Part shown: positions 26,001 to 34,731 of the stretch, in pieces
Layout: every line of letters starts with the position of its first letter
How positions within the stretch are numbered: the stretch's first letter is position 1
NCBI GenBank assembly: GCA_030248215.1
Contig: JASANG010001835.1
Span: forward strand, 1-64,000
DNA from: Enoplolaimus lenunculus
Lineage: Eukaryota; Nematoda; Enoplea; Enoplida; Thoracostomopsidae
Length of the DNA stretch: 64,000 nt
Direction: 5' to 3'
Made by a program: the position numbers and the translations under genes
The notes under the pieces: model-generated
The model's input: only the letters and a program-made list of their open reading frames with translations
Databases searched by the model: none
Told to the model about the DNA's origin: nothing

Positions 26001-26474
26001 AAAGCGTTTACATAATAGCGTTTTGCTACGCATTTGAAAATAGCTTTTTGATAAACACTAAAAAGCGTTTACATAATAGCGTTTTGCTACGCATTTGAAA
26101 ATAGCGTTTTGATAAACACTAAAAAGCGTTTACATAATAGCGTTTTGCTACGCAAGTGATTCATTTTAGAGCTTCTCCGAATAGCGTTTTGTTTTTCAAA
26201 TAATTCTTTATTAAAAAGTTTTAGATATGAATAAGCTATAGTCTGGCATTTGTCAGTATGCCTACACCCAAACTTTAGTTTGGCTTTTGGCGTCCCTGCT
26301 CCAAGCAAATTTTGCACATATTCCTCATTTCAGCTGGTCAGCACAATACTGGCATATGCGCTAATTCTTAATCGGCTGAAGTCGTCGGATTGTTCTGTGA
26401 TTGCTGATGTTGTCGATGTAATTAACAGCACTGCACGCGAGTTCCCTGTCAATATTTCACGTAACATTCCGTAA
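17061..26474 (+). CDS. Gustatory-receptor-like 7TM protein, six exons
   Basis: Six exons join in phase: 17061-17368, 19626-19780, 20445-21118, 22533-22595, 23075-23167 and 26334-26474 (TAA), 477 codons plus stop. Residues 1-70 are a polar, probably cytoplasmic N-terminus. [20 protein letters not shown] (about 75-94) matches the conserved N-terminal region of insect Gr and nematode GUR receptors. Seven hydrophobic segments follow at about 111-133, 148-172, 204-224, 237-262, 310-333, 346-370 and 425-445. The last reads AYALILNRL where the Gr family has TYhhhhhQF, a degenerate but aligned motif. Known family role: ligand- or light-gated chemosensory channels in sensory neurons. The ligand here is unknown. 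Splice sites are mostly consensus (TTTCAG or TTTTAG acceptors); the exon 3 donor (acg|gtttga) is weak. The frame is open upstream to about 16983, so an earlier start exon is possible. Introns 1-5 are filled with inverted-repeat elements and a satellite. Confidence 0.86.
17395..17925. repeat. 26-bp minisatellite just inside intron 1
   Basis: About 20 copies of a 26-bp unit (ctgccagggtcatgaatc plus taccttgt), starting about 30 bp downstream of the receptor exon 1 donor. The variant ctaccaggg replaces ctgccaggg in the later copies. No coding role. Confidence 0.95.
17963..18394. mobile_element. Inverted-repeat element, family H
   Basis: Opposite orientation to the copy at 9731-10172. Left end tactgtagtgacccgaatta, right end cctcttattcgggtcacta. 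It lies in receptor intron 1. Confidence 0.88.
18570..18780. mobile_element. Palindromic element, family D
   Basis: Ends cactgcaaaaaatggtgagt and caccatttggtgcagtg. The arms carry aataggctctacgg and aaaagcctatttcgg, so the central arms differ slightly. In receptor intron 1. Confidence 0.93.
18990..19200 (+). repeat. tRNA-like dispersed repeat (family F)
   Basis: Contains tctacaagacgtgatagccc, a tRNA-like stretch and a B-box-like gaggttcgaatcctag, then ends gacaaagggttaatt. Member of the TIR-bounded tRNA-like family described at 54837-55111. In receptor intron 1. Confidence 0.65.
19306..19514. mobile_element. Palindromic element, family D
   Basis: Left end gcacaatgcaaaaaatggtg and right end cgattttttgctgtgc. 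Second D copy in receptor intron 1. Confidence 0.9.
19782..20064 (+). repeat. tRNA-like dispersed repeat (family F)
   Basis: Left end attaaccctatcactcatgg and right end ttgcgagaaagggctaac form an imperfect inverted pair. The interior has tatagctcaatgggtcatcg (A-box like) and acttgggatcgaat (decayed B box). It occupies the first half of receptor intron 2, starting right at the exon 2 donor. Confidence 0.65.
21300..21650. repeat. Interstitial TTAGGC array
   Basis: About 350 bp of (GCTTAG)n interrupted by acgcgtgctt or acgtgtactt spacers. It is in receptor intron 3. Unlike the others, it has no recognisable GGCC terminal inverted repeats, so it may be a decayed element or an independent array. 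Open frames across it on both strands are repeat artefacts. Confidence 0.9.
21837..22062. mobile_element. Palindromic element, family D
   Basis: Ends cactgcaaaaaatggtgagt and caccattttttgcagtg. Full length, in receptor intron 3. A tRNA-like family F fragment follows directly (about 22063-22200, tggttcgattctgcattaca). Confidence 0.93.
22310..22457. mobile_element. TTAGGC-bearing TIR element, subfamily A (short)
   Basis: Left end ggcccatgtatagaacaggg and right end ccctgttctatacatgggcc are perfect inverted copies over 20 bp. Only about three CCTAAG units remain inside, so this is nearly the minimal element. In receptor intron 3, about 75 bp before exon 4. Confidence 0.95.
22701..22932. mobile_element. 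Palindromic element, family D
   Basis: Left end acacagcaaaaaatagtgag, right end caccattttttgcagtg. It occupies most of receptor intron 4. Confidence 0.9.
23513..23712. mobile_element. Palindromic element, family D
   Basis: Left end cactgcaaaactggtgagtc, right end caccatttcttgcagt. In receptor intron 5. Confidence 0.92.
23939..24142. mobile_element. TTAGGC-bearing TIR element, subfamily C (decayed)
   Basis: Left end ggcccatgttactttaagga with gtccaagtttctggtggg. Right end ctactgttacgtcacttaaa, aactggcc. The internal TTAGGC units are heavily mutated. It abuts the 61-bp satellite. Confidence 0.85.
24180..26153. repeat. 61-bp satellite, about 32 copies
   Basis: Head-to-tail copies with an exact 61-bp period, nearly identical (isolated changes near 25195, 25268, 25375, 25438, 25517, 25925 and 26044). 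Each unit holds two diverged halves that both begin aatagcgttttg. It fills nearly two thirds of receptor intron 5 and ends about 180 bp before the last exon. The high identity implies recent expansion or ongoing homogenisation. No variable spacers, so not a CRISPR array. Confidence 0.97.
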
Positions 26475-26559
26475 AACGATATTACTGTACTAGCAAAAGT
26501 CAAGAAACATCACAATTTCGAATCCATTTTACTGATTGGCTATAGTGTGGCCGGACAGT

Positions 26560-26705
26560 AAACTAACGGTGGTGCTATACTGTCGTGTGGCACCGTCCGG
26601 TGCTGTCCGTAATCACACGGTATCGTATGTGAGTGATTTAAGTACACTACCGTAAAGGTGACCAACGGTGACAGACGCTGACGGACGAACCACAGCAGAA
26701 CAAAA
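26560..26705. repeat. Relative of inverted-repeat family I
   Basis: Short region of caccgtccggtgctgtccgt and gacagacgctgacggacg, like the interiors of family I at 48158-48473 and 61743-61932. Its ends are poorly preserved. Confidence 0.5.
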
Positions 26706-26844
26706 TCATTGACAGCCGCTGAAAAATAAATATTACAGTGAAACATTTTCATTGAAGCTACGGCCGATGTTATACTTTAAGGGCCGTACCACGCATGACT
26801 GCAATAAAGTGGGATTAGATTTGTTTTAGGCTTTAGGCTTATAA

Positions 26845-27042
26845 CACTGTAAAAAATGGTGAGTCAAATGGACTGTTCCCGAAATAGGCTCTACGGGATT
26901 ACGAGTCAAACGCCAGAGTGAAACGTGCGACTCAGCGACGCGAACTTGACTCTGGCGGAGTAGACATTTGACTCAATTTGCGTAGTCCCGTAGAACCTAT
27001 TTCGGAGAGTGTCAATTTGAGACTCACCATCTTTGGCAGTGC
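26845..27042. mobile_element. Palindromic element, family D
   Basis: Left end cactgtaaaaaatggtgagt, right end ccatctttggcagtgc, with the usual GAGTC half-sites. It lies just downstream of the receptor gene. Confidence 0.88.
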
Positions 27043-27500
27043 ACTTATTTTTATGGTTACGTTTTGGAATATGGTCAAATATATTGCACCTTGGTCTATT
27101 GCAGTGCCGCGTGAATTTGAACATAGATCTTGATATATGCATCAGAACCCAACTAAATAAAGCACAGAACTTTTGCTTTTTCAAAGCGCACTGACTATAG
27201 CTTACATAATAGCGTATGATACACCTTAACTCTTAAAGGTTTGGCGCGAGTAAAATGTGTCAATTTTCAATCGCGTAATACAAATTTTTACCCGCGGCTA
27301 AATTTTTTTACCAGAATGGGTAGGAATCAGGGTAAAACGGATAGTAAAATCGTAAACAAATAGTGATCAAAATGACGAAAACGGATATTAAAGGTAAAAA
27401 AACTTCAAAGATGTTTTGTTTGTCTGCCAACGCAACGGAGATGTGCAAATGTTCACCGGGCTTTCTAAAATTAAAAAAATAGCGGATGCATCGAAATTTT

Positions 27501-27678
27501 GGCCAATGTTACTTTTAGGGGTGTAAACAGTAGATTAAGCGTATCCGTAGCCGAAAGCTTAAGCGCTGCAAAAATGTGTTCCTAAAGCCTAAGCCTAAAC
27601 AAAAAATATGTAGAATCTAAACTTTACTTTTGTATAGACCCACCAGAAACCTGGACGCCTCTTAAAGTAACATGGGCC
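27501..27678. mobile_element. TTAGGC-bearing TIR element, subfamily C
   Basis: Left end ggccaatgttacttttaggg, right end cttaaagtaacatgggcc, with ccaccagaaacctggacg inside the right end. Only a few CCTAAG units remain. Confidence 0.9.
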
Positions 27679-28109
27679 GAATTTTAAAAAATTTTGAATG
27701 AATTTCGTAATTTTCATTTCATTTTTAACAACAGCAGTATATCTGTAATTAAAAATTGCCAGATGTGATTTTTAGAATTAACTTTGGACGTAAAAAATTA
27801 TTTACCGGAAACAAATATCCGGTTTACACCCTGGCCACAATGTCTGTAGAGCTATTAAAGGTCCATAACTCATTACAACACCTCGTGTACGCATATTGAG
27901 AGCTGACAATTTCAACGGAGTGTACACTTAAAACGTTGCGCTTGCTCGTAAATCAGTCTCAAACAAAAACTATAATAATGCAATCCGCTGACAGCTGCTC
28001 GCTCACATTACCAAACAATTATAATCTTTAATCAAAACCCCAAATATTAAAAATTTACACATCAGCAGATATAATTTTGAAACCAATGTTGATCGCGGTT
28101 TCAATTTTT

Positions 28110-28282
28110 GGCCCATGTATAGAACAGGCCCAGAACAGTAGTATAAGCATAGTCCTAAGCCTAAAATTAAGCGTATGGATGAGCTTATTCCTAAGCCTAA
28201 GCAAAAACAATTAGTCTAAAGCTTAAACTGGCTCTATTATAGCCCCTTCTGAAAACGGTCCGGCCCTGTTCTATACATCGGC
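28110..28282. mobile_element. TTAGGC-bearing TIR element, subfamily A
   Basis: Left end ggcccatgtatagaacaggc, right end ccctgttctatacatcggc. Internal CCTAAG units are split by gcgtatggatgagcttat. Confidence 0.92.
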
Positions 28283-29001
28283 TTAATTTTTTTATCAAGG
28301 AAATTTGCACCTTGGCTCAAACTGACATAACAGCCTGTACTAACAGAAAAATCCCGATTACCACGGCTACGAGCGTTGTCACATTAATAAAGAATTAACC
28401 AGTACTTAGAAAACGGTTCACATATAATAAAACTCGAGCAGGAATGCGTTTATACTATATTTGCTTTGAATATATACGTTTTACAATTTTAAAAACATTT
28501 CGTAGGGTTCGTCTTAAAACTGGAACAGCCAGACCACGTTTCGCGACGCAAAATCTTGCAAAGTGAAACAGTATAACAATGCGTTGGAATGCAGAGTTGT
28601 CACAAAGTTACTGTTTTTAGTGACTATCACCAGTGTTTGATCCAATGGAATTACATATCCCAACAGCCTTATCGAGTTCAACATTTTGCAGCGTGTAAAT
28701 TATGCAACACACGTTCAGAATACATTTTCCAGCAAAATTGGTGAAAATGTTGCGGAAAACTCCACTACTTGTTAAATTTTTTAGCATTGAGCGCTATTCC
28801 TGAATCGCAAAATCCCCAAAAAAATGCTTTAAAACTGTTAATTTCTGAAAACAAAGTATCCTTCACCACCACACAAAATCTTGAATCCACCACCGATTTC
28901 CAGTTCTATCGTTCCACATAAATAATTTTAATTCCATATTTTAATATTACATCGTATTTTACAAGATATCACGGTTAGCTTGACACCACTTTACAGATTT
29001 T

Positions 29002-29141
29002 GGCAAATGTAAACAACAGGGGTGGAACAGTATTATACGCATATTCCTAAGCCTAAGACCAGCAAAAAATAATCTAAAGTTTAAGCTTACTCTATTCTAG
29101 TCCCATAGAAAAAATCTCCGCCCCTGATCTTTACATGGGCC
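29002..29141. mobile_element. TTAGGC-bearing TIR element, subfamily B (short)
   Basis: Left end ggcaaatgtaaacaacaggg, right end cccctgatctttacatgggc. Only one or two CCTAAG units are left. Confidence 0.85.
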
Positions 29142-29452
29142 AAGACTTTTTAAAACAGGTCATATTACACTATTGACAGACATGTTGAATATTACCTGTA
29201 TTACAATAAAACGGTTATCTGTACATTAGGTTAGTAGACAAATTAAATTTTTTTAAATTTGATAAAGGTTTAACGTACACACAAACACTTACCCGCCGTT
29301 ATATTAGAAGTAAAGCGTGTTCTGAGCTGCCTCAGTCATGAAACGAACCGGTAAAAACTGAAGTTTTCACTTGAATAAACTAAAAATGAAACATTGAAAG
29401 CATTCCGACGATGGAATAGTCAAAAAAAACATGTTTGATAATGCGTTCAGTT

Positions 29453-32400
29453 TCATCTAAACTTTGCGCCAATTTTTGTGTAGGCGAAGCTAGCACACCG
29501 ATAAATGCACAATCCTGCAAGTCCAATGATAGCACCGCGCACTACGTATTTTACGACTTTTCCACTTCTTGAAGGTTTCGGCAGTCTATAATGCGCACAA
29601 ATTAAAAATGAGTTAATACAGTTTACATTAAAATATAAAATGTGTAACACAAAATTATTACCGGTATATTATGACGGAAATGACTACGTTTTAACGCTTC
29701 GCACAAGCCTCTCATGCGGGGTTCATGTTGCAACCTGGTCAGCCTGGGACACGTTTTGTCTCTATTAGACTACTGGGTAACATTTTGTCTGCTTATAGAC
29801 CCTATATCATATTCAAAAATTGGTATTTGTCTGCGATTATCATGTGTAGGCCACTTTTTGTTCTTCAATGTCATATGATATTCGAGGCATTATCTGCGAA
29901 TATCATATGTTTTCATACCCAAATTGTCCTGTTGAATATCATATGATACTAGAATTTTAATTCTAAGTTAAGCAGTACCATATAGAGCCCTTCACGAAAA
30001 TTTTGCTGCGGATGCGGTGAAGTTCGAACCCACGACGTACGTATTACCGGTCCGCTGCTCTAACCGCTGAGCTACGCAGCCATGCAATTACATTTGAATT
30101 TTTAAATTCTGAAGCTTTGGTTTTAAACGAATTTGCGTCGGAAACGATTTGCAGGCGTGTATTTGGTATTTAAATCACATCTGTGCCTCTGCCGTCCAAC
30201 TTTCCATTCATCTATTAGTACTTAACGATTACACTTTCCGCTGAATATCATATGATATTCGTTGAAATTTTACGATACCGACTCTTGTACACATTGAACA
30301 TATGAGAGCGGTGGTTTGTAAGTTAATGTCATATGACATTCGAGTTCATTTGAGAGCGGTGGTTTGTAAGTTAATGTCATATGACATTCGAGTTTTGTTC
30401 TCGCATGCCCCGGTTATAACATAAATCCCGCATCACTCTTCCCAAGTTTTTTAGAGTAAGCAACTATCACTATACAATATTTATTCCTGGGATCGTTTCA
30501 CGGCGTTTGTGGCTCATACTACCTCAAGTGGTATATTACTATTATATTCTAAAATATTTTACGTATATATACATATATGATGCCCCTCTTTGAAAAAACT
30601 AGACGTCATCAACCTAGGAGAAGTCCACAGCAGAGGGACTTGGCTAAGTGGTGCCCTCCCTTTCCGCACCAGTAATAGTATAGTTGCATCGATAGATTCG
30701 GATCAGTATGATTTCAAGTGGGCTCTGAACATTGGGGTAGACAACAGTATTACATATAACTTACCTGAGTAGTTCTTGGATATCCACAGGTTGACTCCAA
30801 TACTTTTGAATGCCTTTTACGTGACCCATGCCAACAACGCCCACAATTACCGGAGGATTCTGAGCAACTGCTAAAATGGTTTAACTGACCTGTTTTCAAC
30901 AATATTTAATAAGGATCCGCGGTACCAATGACTTTGCACTGAATCTTATTACAGGGTAAAACCCCTCATTTTATTAATATTTCAGTCAATTGTATGCTAG
31001 TTTCGCAAAATATTGTGTTGAAAAAAATGTAAAACAAAAATTGTTACCACTTTCCAATTGCAAACTTCAGCGCACTTCGGTACGATCAACAAAAACAAAT
31101 GATAGTGCTAAAACCTATTGAGCGAAATGTGGAAATTTTTTCAATATTACGCTAACCTTGGTCACCGTACACATGTCGCAAATGATGTCTCGATTGTTGG
31201 AGTGCCCTGCGCAAACCAAAAGCCATATACGCGTCGCGTTCCGTCACAAAAATTTGTGTTAGCGCCGGAAATTCGCCAGCCATTTCACTCATCAATTGTT
31301 CCAGCAGATCTTTTTGTTTCACACGTTCAACATCCTCTTTTCTAAAATGTCTACAGCATATATGAACTTAAATAAAAAAGTACAGAAGGCAAATCCGCTA
31401 TGGATGTTGCATTTGTTTTGCTATACCCTGTGGAATATGGAAACGTTGTTGTAGGCTTCAAACAGAAACTTTTAAAGGACCCGAAAACCGATAGTTGAGT
31501 AGTTAGCTAATAGACAATTGCATACTAGCATAATTTATAAGCATAAATTAGGACTTTTTGCAATATTTCATTAATAATTAGGGTTAAATGTAATCTAATT
31601 TCAGCGCTAAATGGTTTTGGGGTGCGAGAAATCTGATTAAATGGTTTATAGTTAGCTAACTGCTAATTTGCATATTAGCGTAATTGACAACAAAACATTA
31701 GAACTTTTCAAATTATTTCAATAATTATTAGGGTTACTGAATATTTTTGGGCGCGAGGAATCTGCATAAATTGTTTACAAACCTCTAAAATCGATAATAG
31801 AGTAGTTAGCTAATAGCTAATTTGCATTATGACAGTAACCATTATAATGATGAACTATTTTGACTTTGAGCTTCCTTAGGAAAACTTTGTACGTAAACTA
31901 AGTTTGTACGTATCCAACTATTTTACAATACATACATACTTATAAATATTGTACACGTTGAAACATCAAAAAGTACCAAACTAACGTTATTGTCAATGCA
32001 CGAGACATAATAAGCGAAACACCTAAGCGGATCTTTTGCCACAAATTTAAAGAAGATAACGCGCGCTGGAGTGTGACATGGATAGGACGATCACCCAAAA
32101 GCACATGGCAACCATTCAATTTCTGAGCCTGCAATCATTCAACCACATAAACATGAGCAAATATTCAAACCAAAGACAATCAATTATTGTGACAGACTCA
32201 TTAAGCTAAAACATTATAGTCCGGTTAATACAATAATAACTACCACGCTGTGAACAAACTTCAAAATCTATTAAATCATATTGTACAGCTATAACAGATC
32301 AGCAAAGGAACATGCTGCAGCAATATATACATATTATATACATGGATATCAGGCTTTTTCTGAATTAAACTTTGTAAACAATGTAAAAGTAAGAACCATG

Positions 32401-34254
32401 ATACTTACCTCCTTAAATGCAGCTCTAAATTCGCCGCCTGGTGCCATGCCTAGTTGTCGCGTTATATGAGCAGACATGCTAAGAAGCAACACGTGAAGAA
32501 CGCCTTTTAAAACACCAGACTAAAATACACTACTAATAGAACAGAAGAAACTTGATTTTAATGCTTTGTTGATTAACTTGCATAAAGGATTTGTTGTTCC
32601 GCATTGTTCCTTAGCTTGAAGCAATTTATACGCGCTTAGCACTGTTCTATGTATATACGTACAAACCTTAGTCTACATAAGAAATACCGCTAAAATTGGG
32701 AAACGTGAAAAAGTGTCCGAAGATGAAGACTGGTGAAATTTCAGCTAATAATACATATAGCAGCAACTATGAGGACCAGGGTGCAACCGGAATTCCGATT
32801 CCGATTGCAATTCCGATTCAAATCGAGTTCCAAATCCGATTGCACAATCAATCGGAATCGGAATTTTGAAATTTATTTTAGGCCTACTTGGTGTGATGTT
32901 ATCTATTAAATTGCTTTCATTGAGTTAACTTATCAATAATCGATTAGCTTCTACAGAACCAAAAATCGTCGCCTCCCAGTTCATGCCACCTTTTTCAAAA
33001 GTGTTGCCAGCCAACGTACACCCTAACTCAACATATTTGTCAACACAAACTATCCGTACAGTCACGAAATTTCTTGTTCCGATTCCGATGACGATTACAA
33101 TTACGGTATAAATTTGCTGCTCGGATTCTGATTCCAGTATAATCCAGTTCCACATTGCACCCTGAATCGAGGACATACTTCTTTAATAGTCTTAACAATT
33201 TTTTCCGACGTTAAGTTTTTCGATTCATTGAGAACAGTTTCTTCGTCGAGAGACAAGATGGATACCCGCGACTCGCAAATCTCGAGAAATACAGCGTCCG
33301 GTGTAACTTCGTTAACAGTCTGCGCAAAACAAATGGACAATATAAAATCAACAGCAATACCTTAGTTGCGTGAACTGACATTAAATGCGCGGTTTGGGCA
33401 ACACATGCTCATCGTGCTATAGTTTCGCGCAATAACTTAACCTTTATAAAGCTTGAAAAATTAAAAAGCTATAACATAAGTCTTCTGTCAGTTGTGTAGT
33501 AGTAAAACTGTTAACAAATGCAGTTTGGTTTCAAAAACGTATATATGTGTAGTGTTGGAAAATTTAGGATTAATAAGGAGGAATAATGGCGAGTACTCAA
33601 ACGCAATTTAAGTATATACTAAATAGTAATTTTTATCATAACATTTTGGATTGGTACCTGTTGCTGTTTTACAATATAGTTCTTTGGATCGTACAGTGTT
33701 TAATGTTTAGGTATATACAAAATTGTCACTAATAAATTGATGAAATAATCCTTATCCACCAAGTTTAACACAAATATATATGCCACCCTCTGAACCATAA
33801 AATAGTTATGTAACTAACTCTAAGTGTATTATCCTACACATAAATGTACCTTGCGAACATCGTTTTGACTTTCTTCACTAAAATGTGCAGTGCCAACCAA
33901 ATAAACTTTTCCTGGTGATACTGACGTATCGTTGTCCATGGACAAGTCTTCTTGAAGAACAACAACTGAAAAATAAATTATACGAAAAGGCATACACAAT
34001 GCATATAATTCAACAAATACAAAGTGCTAACAGTAAATTACATATCAATTCTTAATCTGTCACTACTCGAAAGCCACTGTTCTTCAAATACGTATATAAT
34101 CACCTGTTTCGGGAATATTAGGGTCATCGTTCCGCACACGTTCCAGTAAATCTTCTTCTTCAGAACCTGACATTATTTCCGAGTTTATTTCGTCATCGCA
34201 GTTTGGTTCTTGAATTAGCTCCTCATACTGAGTTATTTTATTATTGCTTGGCAT
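29453..34254 (-). CDS. TraB-domain protein (TRABD-like), eight exons
   Basis: Eight minus-strand exons join in phase: 34254-34104 (ATG), 33965-33850, 33319-33179, 32519-32409, 32128-31986, 31341-31166, 30870-30765 and 29585-29453 (TGA), giving 358 residues, close to vertebrate TRABD. An acidic N-terminus leads into the TraB/PrgY fold: VYLVGTAHF with the first GxxH (about 75-78), PDAVFLEICESR (about 96-107), GMAPGGEFRAAF (about 160-171, conserved Glu and Arg), LGDRPIHVT (about 184-192) and VVGMGHVKGI with the second GxxH (about 293-296). A short hydrophobic stretch near the C-terminus (about 329-345) followed by basic residues fits a tail anchor. Related TRABD proteins are reported at the mitochondrial outer membrane. 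The fold is related to the Tiki metalloproteases, but activity here is not shown. Splice sites are consensus. The promoter would lie above 34254, facing a candidate plus-strand gene. No gene symbol is assigned. Confidence 0.93.
30009..30081 (-). tRNA. tRNA-like sequence (Thr-GGT by position), probably a pseudogene
   Basis: Read on the minus strand, a 73-nt segment starting ggctgcgtagctcagcgg has correct tRNA geometry: 7-bp acceptor stem with one mismatch (C3-T), D arm with gctc/gagc, 5-bp T stem with two G-U pairs, and a gttcgaac T loop. The anticodon stem has a G-A mismatch. Loop position 33 is C, not the near-universal U, and the anticodon by position is GGT, which is unusual for a eukaryotic Thr tRNA. 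It sits in the last intron of the TraB gene. More likely a tRNA-derived repeat or pseudogene than a working tRNA. Confidence 0.5.
30297..30394. repeat. 49-bp direct duplication with CATATG palindrome
   Basis: Two adjacent copies of a roughly 49-bp unit containing gagagcggtggtttgtaagt and tgtcatatgacattcg. Part of the wider CATATG-palindrome repeat family K. In the last intron of the TraB gene. Confidence 0.9.
31480..31850. repeat. Diverged triplicated intronic block
   Basis: Three related segments share gagtagttagctaatag, a word like aatttgcatattagc and (in two of them) ttattagggtt. They occur at about 31490, 31650 and 31800, inside the TraB intron between exons 5 and 6. Confidence 0.7.
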
Positions 34255-34731
34255 TTTTATATAGAGTACGTATATGTTTCAAAACACTTAATTTATCAAT
34301 CAAACTGGTAAATAAATTCCGTACATTTAAATATACATACATAAGACGGTGCAACTGGAATTATAAAATACCGGAACCGGAAAATTAAAAATATATTGGA
34401 ACCAGAAAATAGAAAATACTTGTTACCGAAAAATTCATTCAATTTTATCGGTTTGAATGCTGTAAACATATCTTTTAGAATGCCAAAATTTTGAAACAAA
34501 TGCTGGCGTCTGATGTTATATTCCAAACCCGAGCTTTACACTGGTGATGTTATCATAAACCAGTGCGTACTGCAATAATCTTGTTAAAAGTATTCGAGTC
34601 AATGTATAATTGCCTTTACTTCATTTCTGACAATTACCTTGGAATTCATTCATTTTCATTCCTAAATTTTAAATATATTTTGTGCTTTATTCTTTGTTTC
34701 AGGTTTGTCCTTGCACTTTCGTAACAAATGA

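Larger units (their letters stand above)
27043..29450. other. Intergenic block between receptor and TraB genes
   Basis: Convergent 3' ends flank this 2.4-kb block. It holds three TTAGGC-bearing elements (listed separately) and otherwise unique AT-rich sequence. I see no exon, tRNA or long open frame. Confidence 0.55.

Noticed and set aside
24180-26153. CRISPR-like array
   Set aside because: The whole 61-bp unit repeats with no variable spacers, there are no cas genes, and the host is a eukaryote. It is a satellite.
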